Below are positions 31,003 to 41,554 of a DNA stretch of 64,000 nucleotides, piece after piece (the stretch's first letter is position 1; every line of letters starts with the position of its first letter). The stretch lies in assembly GCF_022647325.1 (NCBI RefSeq), contig NZ_CP071405.1, positions 372,001 through 436,000 of the forward strand, given 5' to 3'. Source of the DNA: Pantoea deleyi (GTDB taxonomy: Bacteria > Pseudomonadota > Gammaproteobacteria > Enterobacterales > Enterobacteriaceae). Made by a program: the position numbers and the translations under genes. Below the pieces are notes generated by a model, which ran no database searches, was not told the origin of the DNA, and saw only the letters and a program-made list of their open reading frames with translations.

Positions 31003-31818
31003 ATGAAAAAAAATCGCGCTTTCCTGAAATGGGCAGGGGGAAAATTTCCCTTAGTAGAAGAGATCCATCGCCATCTGCCGCAGGGCGACTGTCTGGTCGA
31101 GCCATTTGTTGGTGCAGGTTCGGTGTTTCTGAACACTGAATTTGATCGCTATCATCTTGCCGATATCAACAGTGATCTGATTAATCTCTACAACATCGTT
31201 AAAACGCGCACGTCGGACTTTATCCGCGATGCGCAGCGGCTGTTCACGCCAGAAAATAACAACGAACTCTGTTATTACCAGCACCGCACCGAATTCAATA
31301 CCAGCACGGACGCTTATCAGCGTGCGCTGCTGTTCCTCTATCTGAACCGTCACTGTTACAACGGCCTGTGCCGCTATAACCTGCGGGGTGAATTCAACGT
31401 CCCGTTCGGCCGCTATCGCAAACCCTACTTTCCGGAAGCAGAACTGTTATGGTTTGCTGAGCGTGCACAGAAAGCGACGTTTGTCTGTGAATCGTACGAT
31501 GTTACCCTGAAAGGGGCCGGTAAAGGATCGGTGGTCTATTGCGACCCGCCTTATGCGCCGCTGTCGGCGACGGCTAATTTTACGGCTTACCACACCAACA
31601 GCTTCAGCCTGCGTGAGCAGGAGAATCTGGCGGCGCTGGCGGCAGAGATTTCGTCATCGGAGCACCGGATTCCGGTACTGATTTCCAACCACGACACTGC
31701 ACTGACGCGTTTGTGGTATCAGGATGCAGTGTTACATGTGGTCAAAGCCCGGCGTTCCATCAGCCGGAGCATAACCGGTCGCACCAAGGTCGACGAACTG
31801 CTGGCACTTTATCGCTAG
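31003..31818 (+). CDS. dam: DNA adenine methyltransferase Dam
   Basis: Methylates adenine in GATC; role in mismatch repair, replication timing and gene control. The 271-residue protein has the AdoMet-binding FLKWAGGK motif near residue 7, [10 protein letters not shown] near 33, and the catalytic DPPY at 181-184. The start at 31003 gives [10 protein letters not shown]; the upstream in-frame ATG at 30913 overlaps unconserved spacer. It lies 93 bases after damX. Confidence 0.97.
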   Translation: MKKNRAFLKWAGGKFPLVEEIHRHLPQGDCLVEPFVGAGSVFLNTEFDRYHLADINSDLINLYNIVKTRTSDFIRDAQRLFTPENNNELCYYQHRTEFNTSTDAYQRALLFLYLNRHCYNGLCRYNLRGEFNVPFGRYRKPYFPEAELLWFAERAQKATFVCESYDVTLKGAGKGSVVYCDPPYAPLSATANFTAYHTNSFSLREQENLAALAAEISSSEHRIPVLISNHDTALTRLWYQDAVLHVVKARRSISRSITGRTKVDELLALYR

Positions 31819-31885
31819 TCTGTTTCGTCCGCGACCAACGCATTACGCCAGCCGCAGGGCTGGCGCACAACAGTGGGAGAATCGG

Positions 31886-32569
31886 ATGAAACAATATTTG
31901 CTGGCCCCTTCAATCCTTTCGGCAGACTTCGCTCGCCTGGGCGAGGATACGGCCAAAGCGCTGGCGGCCGGAGGTGACGTGGTTCACTTCGACGTGATGG
32001 ATAACCACTATGTCCCTAACCTGACCATGGGGCCGATGGTGCTGAAAGCCCTGCGCGACTATGGCATCACCGCCCCCATCGATGTGCATCTGATGGTGAA
32101 ACCGGTGGATGCACTCATCCCCGAGTTCGCCAAAGCGGGCGCCACCTATATCACTTTTCATCCCGAAGCCAGCGAACATGTCGATCGCACCCTGCAACTG
32201 ATCAAGGAGCACGGCTGCAAAGCGGGCCTGGTGTTTAACCCGGCCACGCCGCTGAGCTACCTCGATTACGTGATGGATAAGCTGGATATCATTCTGCTGA
32301 TGTCCGTCAACCCCGGTTTTGGCGGTCAGTCCTTTATTCCCGGCACGCTGGATAAGCTGCGTGAAGCGCGCAGACGTATCGATCAGAGCGGCTACGACAT
32401 TCGTCTGGAAGTGGATGGCGGCGTCAAGATCGACAACATCGGCCAGATCGCGGCCGCGGGGGCGGATATGTTTGTGGCCGGCTCGGCCATCTTTGGTCAT
32501 CCCGATTACAAAAAAGTGATCGACGATATGCGCAACGAACTGGAGAAGACCAATGGCTCATTTCACTGA
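31886..32569 (+). CDS. rpe: Ribulose-phosphate 3-epimerase
   Basis: Interconverts ribulose-5-phosphate and xylulose-5-phosphate in the pentose phosphate pathway. The 227-residue TIM barrel shows the metal and catalytic blocks [18 protein letters not shown] and LEVDGGVK, and the flexible-loop [12 protein letters not shown]. It overlaps gph by 17 bases. Confidence 0.97.
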   Translation: MKQYLLAPSILSADFARLGEDTAKALAAGGDVVHFDVMDNHYVPNLTMGPMVLKALRDYGITAPIDVHLMVKPVDALIPEFAKAGATYITFHPEASEHVDRTLQLIKEHGCKAGLVFNPATPLSYLDYVMDKLDIILLMSVNPGFGGQSFIPGTLDKLREARRRIDQSGYDIRLEVDGGVKIDNIGQIAAAGADMFVAGSAIFGHPDYKKVIDDMRNELEKTNGSFH

Positions 32570-33230
32570 TATTCGTGCGCTGGCGTTCGATCTGGATGGC
32601 ACGCTGGTCGATAGCGCGCCAGGCCTGGCCGATGCGATTGACCGCACGCTGAACGACCTTCGCCTGCCGCAGGCGGGCCTGGCGCGTGTGTCAACCTGGA
32701 TTGGCAACGGTGCCGATATCATGATGGCCCGCGCGCTGACCTTCGCGCTGGGCCGCGAGCCGCAGCCAGAGGAGCAGCGTGATGCCCGGGCGCTGTTTGA
32801 CCGTCATTACGCCGACACCGTTGAGGCGGGCAGCACGCTGTTCCCGCAGGTGAAGGAGACGCTGGACGCATTCAAAGCCGCCGGGCTGCCGATGGCGATT
32901 GTCACCAACAAGCCGACGCCGTTTGTGGCACCGCTGCTCGCGTCGCTGGGTATTGAGGATGCGTTTTCACTGATTATCGGTGGCGACGATGTGCCGGTTA
33001 AAAAACCGCATCCGGCGGCGATCTTTAAGGTGCTGGGCACCTTTGGTCTGCTGCAGAAGGAGTTGCTGTTTATCGGTGATTCCCGCAATGATATCCAGGC
33101 CGCGCAGGCGGCGGGCGTTCCGCATGTTGGCCTGACCTTTGGCTACAACTATGGCGAGCCGATTGCCACCAGCCAGCCCGATTTAACCCTCGACTCTTTC
33201 GACGAACTATTGCCCGCTCTGGGGCTGTAA
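32553..33230 (+). CDS. gph: Phosphoglycolate phosphatase
   Basis: HAD hydrolase that removes 2-phosphoglycolate formed during repair of oxidative DNA damage. The 225-residue protein has [10 protein letters not shown] (nucleophile Asp near residue 13), VTNKPT and [12 protein letters not shown]. The start codon lies within the end of rpe, and trpS begins 16 bases after its stop. Confidence 0.95.
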   Translation: MAHFTDIRALAFDLDGTLVDSAPGLADAIDRTLNDLRLPQAGLARVSTWIGNGADIMMARALTFALGREPQPEEQRDARALFDRHYADTVEAGSTLFPQVKETLDAFKAAGLPMAIVTNKPTPFVAPLLASLGIEDAFSLIIGGDDVPVKKPHPAAIFKVLGTFGLLQKELLFIGDSRNDIQAAQAAGVPHVGLTFGYNYGEPIATSQPDLTLDSFDELLPALGL

Positions 33231-33246
33231 ATATCAGGACTTAAGT

Positions 33247-34248
33247 ATGAAACCCATCGTTTTCAGCGGCGCACAGCCGTCCGGCGAACTGACCATCGGC
33301 AACTACATGGGAGCACTGCGTCAGTGGGTGCAGATGCAGGATGATTTCCACTGCATCTACTGCATCGTGGATCTGCATGCGATCACTGTGCGTCAGGATC
33401 CTGCTGCACTGCGTAAGGCGACGCTGGATACGCTGGCGCTCTATCTGGCCTGTGGTATCGATCCGGAAAAAAGCACCATCTTCGTGCAGTCGCACGTGCC
33501 GGAGCACACGCAGCTGAGCTGGATCCTGAACTGCTACGCCTACTTCGGTGAGCTGAGCCGCATGACCCAGTTCAAGGATAAATCTGCGCGCTACGAAGAG
33601 AACATCAACGCCGGTCTGTTCGACTACCCGGTGCTGATGGCGGCTGACATCCTGCTGTATCAGACCCATCAGGTGCCGGTCGGCGAAGATCAGAAACAGC
33701 ATCTGGAGCTGAGCCGCGATATCGCGCATCGCTTCAACGCGCTGTATGGCGAGATCTTCAAGGTGCCGGAGCCGTTTATTCCGAAGTCCGGCGCGCGCGT
33801 GATGTCGCTGCTGGAGCCGACGAAGAAAATGTCCAAGTCTGACGATAACCGCAACAACGTTATCGGCCTGCTGGAAGATCCGAAAGCGGTGGTGAAGAAG
33901 ATTAAACGCGCCGTGACCGACTCTGAAGAGCCGCCTGTCGTGCGTTACGACATCAAAGAGAAAGCGGGCGTCTCTAACCTGCTGGATATTCTGTCGGGCG
34001 TGACCGGCAAAACCATCGCCGAGCTGGAGCAGGAGTTCGAAGGCAGGATGTATGGCCACCTGAAAGGCGCGGTGGCGGATGCCGTCTCCGGCATGCTCTC
34101 CGAGCTGCAGGAGCGCTATCACCGTTTCCGCAACGATGAAGCGCTGCTGGAGCAGGTGATGCGTGATGGCGCGGCCAAAGCTCGCGCTCAGGCGCAGGAA
34201 ACGCTGAAGAAGGTATATGAAGCGGTGGGCTTTGTTGCGATGCCGTAA
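33247..34248 (+). CDS. trpS: Tryptophanyl-tRNA synthetase
   Basis: Class I synthetase charging tRNA-Trp. The 333-residue protein has the HIGH-like segment TIGNYMG near residue 15 and KMSKS at about residue 195. It ends the aroK-trpS gene series and is followed by a strong terminator. Confidence 0.97.
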   Translation: MKPIVFSGAQPSGELTIGNYMGALRQWVQMQDDFHCIYCIVDLHAITVRQDPAALRKATLDTLALYLACGIDPEKSTIFVQSHVPEHTQLSWILNCYAYFGELSRMTQFKDKSARYEENINAGLFDYPVLMAADILLYQTHQVPVGEDQKQHLELSRDIAHRFNALYGEIFKVPEPFIPKSGARVMSLLEPTKKMSKSDDNRNNVIGLLEDPKAVVKKIKRAVTDSEEPPVVRYDIKEKAGVSNLLDILSGVTGKTIAELEQEFEGRMYGHLKGAVADAVSGMLSELQERYHRFRNDEALLEQVMRDGAAKARAQAQETLKKVYEAVGFVAMP

Positions 34249-34269
34249 CGGCTGAGTCGACAGACAGGA

Positions 34270-34295
34270 CGGCGGGCAGAATGCCCGCCGTTTTT
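34270..34295. terminator. Terminator after trpS
   Basis: An 8-bp GC stem (34270-34277 with 34283-34290) with a 5-base loop is followed by five T. It faces the convergent cysG gene. Confidence 0.92.
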
Positions 34296-34305
34296 CTTTG
34301 CAGGC

Positions 34306-35670
34306 TCAGAACCAGCGCAGCGTCTCACGCAGCGCGACCACGCTGCCGATAATCATCAGGGCGGGGCTGGCGACCTGATCCGCCAGCGCTTCCAGCTCGC
34401 CGAGTGTTCCGCTCACCACGCGCTGACGGGGCGTGGTGCCGTTTTCCACCAGCGCCACCGGCATATCACGTCGCATACCGTGCGTGATGAGCTGCTGCTG
34501 AATCTCTGCGGCCTGGGTCAGACCCATGTAAAACACCAGCGTCTGCCGCTCCGCCGCCAGGGTCTGCCAGGCGAGAGACCCCGTTTTCTGCAGATGCCCG
34601 GTCACCAGCCTGACGCTCTGCGCGTGATTGCGGTGGGTCAGGGGAATACCGCTGTAGGCGGCACAGCCGGAGGCGGCGGTGATGCCGGGCACCACGCTGA
34701 ACGGGATCTGCTGTTGTGCCAGCGCCTCCAGCTCTTCGCCACCGCGTCCGAAAATAAAGGGATCGCCCCCTTTCAGCCGCACCACCCGTTTACCGCGCAG
34801 CGCCTGTTCGCAGAGGACCTGATTGATCGCCTCCTGCGGCACGCAGTGATAGCCGGCCTGCTTACCGACAAAAATGCGTTCGGCATCGCGACGCACCAGA
34901 TTCAGGATCGCATCCGAGACCAGCCGGTCATAGACGATGACATCCGCCTGCTGGATCAGCTGCAGGCCTTTCAGGGTCAGCAGACCGGCATCGCCCGGAC
35001 CGGCCCCCACCAGCGCCACTTCTCCGCGCACGGCGGGATCGGCACTCAGAAGCGTCTCGGTGATCTGTGCGGCACGATCCTCATCGCCGTTCGCCAGCGT
35101 CTGCGCCAGCCGCTCGCTGCTGAAAAAACGCTCCCAGAAGTGGCGACGACCAGATGGGGAGGCGAACTGCGTTTTTACCCGGTCGCGCAGGGCGCCTGCC
35201 CGCTGCGCCAGCTTGCCGAGATGCTGCGGCAGCATCGCCTCCAGCTTCTCCCGCAGCAGGCGGGCCAGCACCGGCGCGCGTCCGCCGGATGAGACGGCGA
35301 CCATCAGCGGTGAGCGGTCGATGACGGAAGGCATGATGGCGCTGGCCTGCTGCGGGGCATCCACCAGATTGCAGAAGATCTGCTGCTTTTCCGCCGCGTC
35401 AGCGACCTGCTGATTCACGGCGTTGTCGCTGGTGGCCGCGACCACCAGCCAGCAGCCCGTCAGCCAGTGCGGCTCAAAAGGGCCGTGCAGCAGCGTCACG
35501 GCCTGCTGCTGCGCCCAGTGCCGGAACGCGGGCGAGAAATCCGGTGCGCCGACCCACAGATCGGCCCCGGCCGCCAGCAGCAGCCGGGCTTTTCGCTCCG
35601 CCACGTCACCTGCGCCCACCAGCAGGCAGCGTCTGCCCTGCAGGCGGCAGAACAGGGGAAAGTAGTCCAT
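34306..35670 (-). CDS. cysG: Siroheme synthase CysG
   Basis: Makes siroheme from uroporphyrinogen III for nitrite and sulfite reductases. The 454-residue fusion has an N-terminal dehydrogenase/ferrochelatase part with the NAD-binding [15 protein letters not shown] near residue 17, and a C-terminal SUMT methyltransferase part with [16 protein letters not shown] near 215 and [17 protein letters not shown]. It lies downstream of nirB-nirD, but an intrinsic terminator separates it from nirD, and nirC is missing. Confidence 0.96.
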   Translation of the reverse strand: MDYFPLFCRLQGRRCLLVGAGDVAERKARLLLAAGADLWVGAPDFSPAFRHWAQQQAVTLLHGPFEPHWLTGCWLVVAATSDNAVNQQVADAAEKQQIFCNLVDAPQQASAIMPSVIDRSPLMVAVSSGGRAPVLARLLREKLEAMLPQHLGKLAQRAGALRDRVKTQFASPSGRRHFWERFFSSERLAQTLANGDEDRAAQITETLLSADPAVRGEVALVGAGPGDAGLLTLKGLQLIQQADVIVYDRLVSDAILNLVRRDAERIFVGKQAGYHCVPQEAINQVLCEQALRGKRVVRLKGGDPFIFGRGGEELEALAQQQIPFSVVPGITAASGCAAYSGIPLTHRNHAQSVRLVTGHLQKTGSLAWQTLAAERQTLVFYMGLTQAAEIQQQLITHGMRRDMPVALVENGTTPRQRVVSGTLGELEALADQVASPALMIIGSVVALRETLRWF

Positions 35671-35684
35671 CAGGCGTCCTTATT

Positions 35685-35706
35685 AAAAAGCCCGCGCAGG
35701 CGGGCT
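35685..35706 (-). terminator. Terminator between nirD and cysG
   Basis: A 7-bp stem (35689-35695 with 35700-35706) with a 4-base loop is followed on the minus strand by TTTTTA. It ends only 10 bases from the nirD stop and 15 bases from the cysG start. Confidence 0.8.
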
Positions 35707-35716
35707 GTTGAGGGCG

Positions 35717-36043
35717 TTACAGGCAGACCTCTACCTGTCCGGCGTTGACCCGCACCGGCCAGGCCGCCACGGAGCGCGTCTCATCCTCCATGCAGTAGCC
35801 ATCGCTGAGGCGAAAACGCTGCTTTTTCAGCGGGCTGGCGACCCAGAGTGTCCCCTCATGTTCGGCAATAATGCCGCGTGACAGCACGCTGGCATGGGCA
35901 AAGGGATCGATATTGCTGAGGGCATAGAGCTGCTCATCGTCGCGTGGGCGGAAGATCGCAACCTGCTGCCCTTTGACCAGCGCACAGACGCCGGTGACGG
36001 GCAGGATCTCCGTCAGCGGGCAAACCGGATTCCACTGGCTCAT
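35717..36043 (-). CDS. nirD: NADH-nitrite reductase small subunit NirD
   Basis: Partner of NirB in cytoplasmic nitrite reduction to ammonium. The 108-residue protein has a Rieske-type fold but lacks the cluster ligands, as in the family. Its start overlaps the nirB stop by 4 bases. nirC, the nitrite channel gene that follows in E. coli, is not present. Confidence 0.94.
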   Translation of the reverse strand: MSQWNPVCPLTEILPVTGVCALVKGQQVAIFRPRDDEQLYALSNIDPFAHASVLSRGIIAEHEGTLWVASPLKKQRFRLSDGYCMEDETRSVAAWPVRVNAGQVEVCL

Positions 36044-38580
36044 CGTTCGGTCTCCTCAATCAGGGTTACAGCGATACGTTCATCGACGCGTGCCGGGCGA
36101 TGCTGATCGCGCTCGGCGACCCACTGCACATCAGGATCGCGCTGTGATGAGTTGATGAAGTGGGCGAAGCGCGTCAGATGCGCTTTATCTTCCAGCGTGG
36201 TTTTCCATTCACAATGGGCCGTGGCGCGCAGGGCGGTCAGCTGCGCTTCCATCTGGCTGTTGAGGCCGAGCCTGTCATTCACGATCACGCTGCGCAGATA
36301 GTCGATGCCGCCCTCCAGACTCTCCAGCCACAGCGAGGTGCGCTGCAGACGGTCGGCGGTGCGGATGTAGAACATCATGAAGCGGTCGAGATAGGTGATG
36401 AGCGTCTGCTGATCCAGATCGGCCGCCAGCAGATCGCCGTGGCGGGGCTTCATGCCGCCGTTACCGCAGACGTAGAGGTTCCAGCCTTTTTCCGTGGCAA
36501 TCACGCCGACATCTTTGCCCTGGGCTTCCGCGCATTCACGGGTGCAGCCGGAAACGCCAAACTTCATCTTGTGCGGCGTCCGGATCCCTTTGTAGCGGTT
36601 CTCCAGCATCACGCCTAAGCCAAGGCTGTCGCCCACGCCATAACGACACCAGGCGCTGCCGACGCAGGTTTTCGCCATACGCAGCGCCTTGGCGTAGGCC
36701 TGACCGGTTTCGAATCCGGCGTCGATCAGCTGTGACCAGATCGCAGGCAGGTCATCTTTCTGCGCGCCAAACAGACCAATACGCTGGGAGCCGGTAATTT
36801 TGGTGTAGAGGCGATAACGTTCGGCGACCTCACCGATCGCCTTCAGGCCCTGCGGCGTAATCTCACCGCCGGGCGAACGCGGGATCACTGAATAAGTGCC
36901 ATCTTTCTGGATATTGCCCAGATAGAGGTCGTTGCTGTCCTGTAACGGCGCATGCTGAGGGGCGAGCACATACTCATTCCAGCAGGAGGCGAGCAGCGAA
37001 CCCACCGCAGGCTTGCAGATTTCACAGCCGTAACCCTGACCGTAGCGGGCCAGCAGCTCATCGAAGGTTTTGATCGCCTCCACCTGAATCAGATGATAAA
37101 GCTCCTGACGTGACCAGGCGAAATGGGCGCAGAGATGGTTAGTGACCTCGATACCCTGGCGGCTGAGTTCGCTGTTCAGCACCTGGGTAATCAGCGGAAT
37201 ACAGCCGCCGCAGCCGGTGCCCGCGCGGGTCGTGCTTTTCAGCGCCGCCACGGTGTGACAGCCGCCCTGAACCGCCTTGACGATGTCGCCTTTACTGACG
37301 TCGAAGCAGGAGCAGATCTGCGCGCTATCCGGCAGGGAATCGACGCCGATCGCCGGCTTATCCCCGCTGCCCGCCGGCAGGATCAGCGCCTCCGGATTGT
37401 CCGGCAGCGGAATCGCATTCAGCACCAGCTGCAGCAGGTTGCCATAGTCGCGGGTGTCACCCACCAGCACGGCACCCAGCAGGGTTTTCTGATCCTCGCT
37501 GATCACCAGGCGTTTGTAGACCGATTTGCCTTCATCCAGCCAGACCACGCTGCGCGCGCCGGGCGTGGTGCCGCGGGCGTCGCCAATGCCGCCGACATCG
37601 ACACCCAGCAGTTTCAGCCTGGCGCTCATGTCTGCGCCGGTAAAGGCATTATCGCGGCCCAGCAGGTGGTCGCTGGCGACCTGCGCCATTTTATAGCCCG
37701 GAGCCACCAGGCCGTAGACGCGATTCTGCCAGGCGGCGCACTCGCCGATCGCGTAGATATCGGGATCGCTGGTGCGGCACTGGTCATCAATGGCGATGCC
37801 GCCGCGCGGCCCCAGGGTCAGCCCGCACTGTTTTGCCAGTTTGTCCTGCGGACGAATGCCGGTGGAGAAGACGATGAAATCGACATCCAGCGCGCTGCCA
37901 TCGGCAAACGCCAGCGTTTTGCCGCCGTGCTCGTGATGCACAATCTGCCGGGTGTTTTTACCGATGTGTACCCGCACGCCCATCTGTTCGATCTTGCGAC
38001 GCAGCAGTTCGCCGCCCTGCTGATCCAGCTGCTCCGCCATCAGCACCGGGGCAAACTCGATGACGTGGGTTTCGATACCCAGATTTTTCAGTGCGCCTGC
38101 CGCTTCCAGCCCCAGCAGGCCCCCGCCAATCACCGCACCACGTTTGCAGCGGCGCGAGCAGGCTTCAATGGCGTTGAGATCTTCGATGGTGCGGTAGACA
38201 AAGCAGTCGCTGCCCTCTGCCCCGTTGATGGGCGGGATCCACGGATAGGAGCCGGTCGCAAAAATCAGCGTGTCGTAGTGCACCGCGCGGCCGGTGCTGG
38301 AGTGAATGAGCTTCTCATCACGGTTAATGGTGATGGCGCGCTCGCCCAGCAGCAGGCTGACCTGATGTTTGTCGTAATAGCCTTCCCGCACCAGCGACAG
38401 TTCTTCAGCAGTATGATGGGAGAAGTAAGCGGACAGATGGACACGATCGTAGGCGACGCGGGGTTCTTCACAAAAGACGGTCAGCGAAAACTGGTCGGGT
38501 TCCGCTTTCTCCAGCAACTCTTCGATGAAGCGGTGGCCGACCATGCCGTTACCGATAACGACGACATTGTGCTTGCTCAT
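36040..38580 (-). CDS. nirB: NADH-nitrite reductase large subunit NirB
   Basis: Siroheme enzyme that reduces nitrite to ammonium with NADH. The 846-residue protein starts with a FAD-binding GNGMVGHRFIEEL, then an NAD-binding GGGLLGLEAAGAL. Two Cys-rich BFD-like [2Fe-2S] segments (ICSCFDVSKG and CGGCIPL; then a YGCEICKPAVGS block) and the siroheme/[4Fe-4S] domain with GVSGCTRECAEAQGKDVG follow. Anaerobic and nitrate control is indicated by the FNR and NarL/NarP sites upstream. It overlaps nirD by ATGA. Confidence 0.97.
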   Translation of the reverse strand: MSKHNVVVIGNGMVGHRFIEELLEKAEPDQFSLTVFCEEPRVAYDRVHLSAYFSHHTAEELSLVREGYYDKHQVSLLLGERAITINRDEKLIHSSTGRAVHYDTLIFATGSYPWIPPINGAEGSDCFVYRTIEDLNAIEACSRRCKRGAVIGGGLLGLEAAGALKNLGIETHVIEFAPVLMAEQLDQQGGELLRRKIEQMGVRVHIGKNTRQIVHHEHGGKTLAFADGSALDVDFIVFSTGIRPQDKLAKQCGLTLGPRGGIAIDDQCRTSDPDIYAIGECAAWQNRVYGLVAPGYKMAQVASDHLLGRDNAFTGADMSARLKLLGVDVGGIGDARGTTPGARSVVWLDEGKSVYKRLVISEDQKTLLGAVLVGDTRDYGNLLQLVLNAIPLPDNPEALILPAGSGDKPAIGVDSLPDSAQICSCFDVSKGDIVKAVQGGCHTVAALKSTTRAGTGCGGCIPLITQVLNSELSRQGIEVTNHLCAHFAWSRQELYHLIQVEAIKTFDELLARYGQGYGCEICKPAVGSLLASCWNEYVLAPQHAPLQDSNDLYLGNIQKDGTYSVIPRSPGGEITPQGLKAIGEVAERYRLYTKITGSQRIGLFGAQKDDLPAIWSQLIDAGFETGQAYAKALRMAKTCVGSAWCRYGVGDSLGLGVMLENRYKGIRTPHKMKFGVSGCTRECAEAQGKDVGVIATEKGWNLYVCGNGGMKPRHGDLLAADLDQQTLITYLDRFMMFYIRTADRLQRTSLWLESLEGGIDYLRSVIVNDRLGLNSQMEAQLTALRATAHCEWKTTLEDKAHLTRFAHFINSSQRDPDVQWVAERDQHRPARVDERIAVTLIEETER

Positions 38581-38602
38581 TTTTGCCTCAAATTTGCGAT
38601 AT

Positions 38603-38680
38603 CTGCGGCTACAATAGCGCGCCGTTTCTGACGCTTATTGATATGCATCAACCACAGCGCCATATACCCATTAAGAGGTA
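38603..38680 (-). promoter_or_regulatory. nirB promoter with FNR and NarL/NarP sites
   Basis: Reading the minus strand, a perfect FNR box TTGAT-N4-ATCAA spans 38638-38651. A NarL/NarP 7-2-7 site (TACCCAT-TA-AGAGGTA) spans 38665-38680. A TATTGT -10 is the complement of 38611-38616. If transcription starts near 38603, the sites centre at about -41.5 and -69.5, the arrangement known for E. coli nirB. Confidence 0.87.
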
Positions 38681-38800
38681 GGTGTCTGATTTTCATTGAG
38701 TTTGTCAGATGCGGCTAACCTGCTGAATAGCCTGCATTGCGGTTCCTGGTATGAATCGTGCTAGTTTTAACCTCACCGCTAACCGAGGAAGGAATCAGCC

Positions 38801-40078
38801 ATGCAGTCACCCGGCAGGATCAATAACGTGCGTTTGCCCGGCCAGGACGGGTTGTGGCAAATCGACATCGCCGACGGCAAAATTGCCCGGCTTTCCGCTC
38901 AGCCGCAGCCGCTCCCGGCGACAGATCAGGCGCTGGATGGGGAGGGCGGCCTGGCCTGCGCGCCCTTTGTTGAGCCACATATCCATCTGGACACGACCCA
39001 GACGGCGGGCGAACCGGCCTGGAACCAGTCCGGCACCCTGTTTGAGGGGATCGAGCGCTGGGCCGAGCGCAAAGCCCTGCTCAGCCATGAAGATGTGAAA
39101 CAGCGGGCGCTGCAGACGCTGAAGTGGCAGATCGCTAACGGCATCCAGTTTGTCCGCACCCACGTCGACGTCTCCGATCCGTCGCTGACGGCCCTGAAGG
39201 CGATGCTGAAGCTGAAGGCGGAGATGGCGCCCTGGATCACCATCCAGATTGTCGCCTTCCCTCAGGAGGGGATCCTCTCCTATCCCAACGGCGAAGCGCT
39301 GCTGGAGGAGGCGCTGCGGCTGGGTGCGGATGGGGTCGGCGCGATCCCGCATTTCGAATTTACCCGCGAGTATGGCGTCGAATCGCTGCATAAAACCTTT
39401 GCGCTGGCGAACCGCTACGACCGGCTGATCGACGTGCACTGTGACGAGATCGACGATGAGCAGTCGCGCTTCGTTGAAACCGTGGCGGCGCTGGCGCATC
39501 GCGATGGCAACGGGGCGCGGGTGACGGCCAGCCATACCACCGCGATGCACTCTTACAACGGGGCTTACACCTCGCGGCTGTTCCGGCTGCTGAAACTCTC
39601 CGGCATCAACTTTGTCGCTAACCCGCTGGTCAATATCCATCTGCAGGGGCGTTTTGACACCTACCCTAAACGGCGCGGCATCACGCGGGTAAAAGAGATG
39701 CTGGAGGCGGAAATTAACGTCTGCTTCGGTCACGACGATGTGTTTGACCCCTGGTATCCGCTGGGCACTGCCAGCATGCTGCAGGTGCTGCATATGGGGT
39801 TACATGTCTGTCAGCTGATGGGCTATGAGCAGATCAATGCGGGTCTGGACCTGATTACGCACCACAGCGCCAGAACGCTGCAGCTGCCGGATTACGGCAT
39901 TGAGGTCGGCCATGACGCCAGCCTGGTGATTCTGCCTGCGGAGAGTGGTTTTGATGCGGTAAGAAGGCAGGTTCCGGTGCGCTATTCGCTGCGTCAGGGC
40001 AGGGTTGTGGCAGAGACGAAGCCGGCAGAGAGTGAGATTTACTGGCGGGAGCGGGAGCGCGTGGACTTCCGGCGTTAA
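38801..40078 (+). CDS. codA: Cytosine deaminase CodA
   Basis: Converts cytosine to uracil and ammonia. The 425-residue amidohydrolase has the metal ligands in [10 protein letters not shown] near residue 60, HCDEIDDEQ near 213, HTTAMHSY near 245 and the catalytic Asp in [10 protein letters not shown] near 312. It is divergent from nirB and has no permease gene next to it; the CodB-like permease is near 19 kb. AGGAAGGA precedes the start codon. Confidence 0.95.
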   Translation: MQSPGRINNVRLPGQDGLWQIDIADGKIARLSAQPQPLPATDQALDGEGGLACAPFVEPHIHLDTTQTAGEPAWNQSGTLFEGIERWAERKALLSHEDVKQRALQTLKWQIANGIQFVRTHVDVSDPSLTALKAMLKLKAEMAPWITIQIVAFPQEGILSYPNGEALLEEALRLGADGVGAIPHFEFTREYGVESLHKTFALANRYDRLIDVHCDEIDDEQSRFVETVAALAHRDGNGARVTASHTTAMHSYNGAYTSRLFRLLKLSGINFVANPLVNIHLQGRFDTYPKRRGITRVKEMLEAEINVCFGHDDVFDPWYPLGTASMLQVLHMGLHVCQLMGYEQINAGLDLITHHSARTLQLPDYGIEVGHDASLVILPAESGFDAVRRQVPVRYSLRQGRVVAETKPAESEIYWRERERVDFRR

Positions 40079-40083
40079 ACAGC

Positions 40084-40107
40084 AGGGCGGCGATATCCCG
40101 CCGCCCT
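40084..40107. terminator. Hairpin between codA and tsgA
   Basis: A 9-bp stem (40084-40092 with 40099-40107) with a 6-base loop lies between convergent genes. No U-tract is seen on either side, so strength is doubtful. Confidence 0.55.
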
Positions 40108-40114
40108 GAAGAGA

Positions 40115-41293
40115 TTAGTGCATGACGTGACCGTGAGAACGGTGACGGCTGACAAAGCCAAGCAGGGCACACATTACAAATACCACGGCGTAGAGGGCGT
40201 TCGCCGTCGCCAGGGCGGTGTGCACGCCACTCTTCTCCACGATAGGCGCCGTCACCACAAAGGTCAGCATGGTGCCGACGGTGCCGCAGGTCAGAATGAA
40301 GTTCACCAGCTTCGGTGAGGCCACTCTGGTCTGCAGTGAACCCAGGGTGATGATGGTGGTGTAGATGGCGCTGGAGCTGAAGCCCAGAATCATGATGATC
40401 CATTTCAGCATTCCGGCATCGCTGCTGCTGACGAACCAGTACATCAGCAGGGTCGCCAGACCCGCCAGCACCATCAGAATGCGTTGCAGGTCGAAGAAAC
40501 GCAGCAGGAAGCTGAAGGCCCACATGCCGACCATGTACGCGGTCCAGAAGCTGCCGACCAGCTGCCCGGCATCATCGATATTCATGCCCATGACTTTGGT
40601 GGCATATTCCGGCACCCAGGAGATGAAACCGAGCTGGCCCAGAATGTAGCAGAGTGCCGCCACCGCCAGCAGCAGGACGCCCACACCCCATTTTTCCTTC
40701 TCAACCGTCGGGCTGTTCTCAGGCTTACGCAGCACCGGGAACTCCACGAACAGCGTCATGATGAAGATGGCGACGTAGATAAAGCCGATGCAGACATAGA
40801 CCCAGTACCAGGGCAGCTGACGCGCCAGCAGAATGCCTGCCAGCACCGGAAACAGCGTGCCCGCCATGCTGAAGAAGGAGTCGGTAAACAGCAGGCGGGA
40901 ACCGCGCTGACGGCCTTCATACATATGGGTGATCAGGAAGGTCCCGATCGACATGGTGATGCCGCTGACCACGCCCAGCACGAACATACAGAGCGAAAAG
41001 ACCGTCAGATCGCGACTGGTCATCAGGCCGATTATCGCCAGGACCATCAGGACGAAGCCAAAAATCAGCTGGCGCTTCAGCGGCACGATGACCATCAGCC
41101 AGGCGTTGAGGAAAACGGCCGCCAGGATGCCGCTGTTCAGGAAGGTGAAGGTGTTACTCATGCTGGAGATGGGGATCTGGAAATCTTTGGCGATATCGCC
41201 CATCACCATACCGGTAACGATCACCAGCGCGCCGGTCAGCGCGTAGGAGAAGAAGCTTATCCAGGTGAGGCCAATACGATTACGGTTTGTCAT
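40115..41293 (-). CDS. tsgA: MFS transporter TsgA
   Basis: Major-facilitator-type inner-membrane protein with 12 predicted helices and 392 residues, like E. coli/Salmonella TsgA. The substrate is unknown; the Salmonella gene is linked to tellurite, selenite and gluconate effects. The start at 41293 ([15 protein letters not shown]) matches the family; the frame extends 10 codons further upstream without similarity. It is divergent from ppiA with a CRP-like site between. Confidence 0.92.
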   Translation of the reverse strand: MTNRNRIGLTWISFFSYALTGALVIVTGMVMGDIAKDFQIPISSMSNTFTFLNSGILAAVFLNAWLMVIVPLKRQLIFGFVLMVLAIIGLMTSRDLTVFSLCMFVLGVVSGITMSIGTFLITHMYEGRQRGSRLLFTDSFFSMAGTLFPVLAGILLARQLPWYWVYVCIGFIYVAIFIMTLFVEFPVLRKPENSPTVEKEKWGVGVLLLAVAALCYILGQLGFISWVPEYATKVMGMNIDDAGQLVGSFWTAYMVGMWAFSFLLRFFDLQRILMVLAGLATLLMYWFVSSSDAGMLKWIIMILGFSSSAIYTTIITLGSLQTRVASPKLVNFILTCGTVGTMLTFVVTAPIVEKSGVHTALATANALYAVVFVMCALLGFVSRHRSHGHVMH

Positions 41294-41401
41294 GTTCTGA
41301 ACCTGTTGAGAACCGGGTGGCAAAAAGTGTCAGAAAGTGTAAACGGAACTGTGATCTTAATAAACAAGCAGTGAAACATGAGATCCATATTTCACGCGTT
41401 G

Positions 41402-41417
41402 TGTGATTTTAATCACG
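41402..41417. promoter_or_regulatory. CRP-binding site between tsgA and ppiA
   Basis: The sequence TGTGA-N6-TCACG matches 9 of 10 core positions of the CRP consensus. It lies about 60 bases upstream of a possible tsgA start site (TATTAA -10, complement of 41357-41362) and about 108 upstream of a possible ppiA start (TACAAT at 41506-41511). CRP control of E. coli ppiA is established. Confidence 0.75.
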
Positions 41418-41554
41418 CTGATGCGCCGGTTTATCGTTTGCTTCCCACTTTTACCGCCACAGCGTAAATATAGGTAAAACGCTGGCTCCTGGAATAGAGT
41501 CTCTTTACAATCAATCACGTTTTTGTGCCCGCTCTCCCAGGTAAGGAATCTTTC

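Noticed and set aside
37123..38631. 502-codon open frame antisense to nirB
   Set aside because: It is the mirror of a GC-rich, codon-biased gene whose family and motifs are certain. The antisense protein has no motif, and no ribosome site fits.
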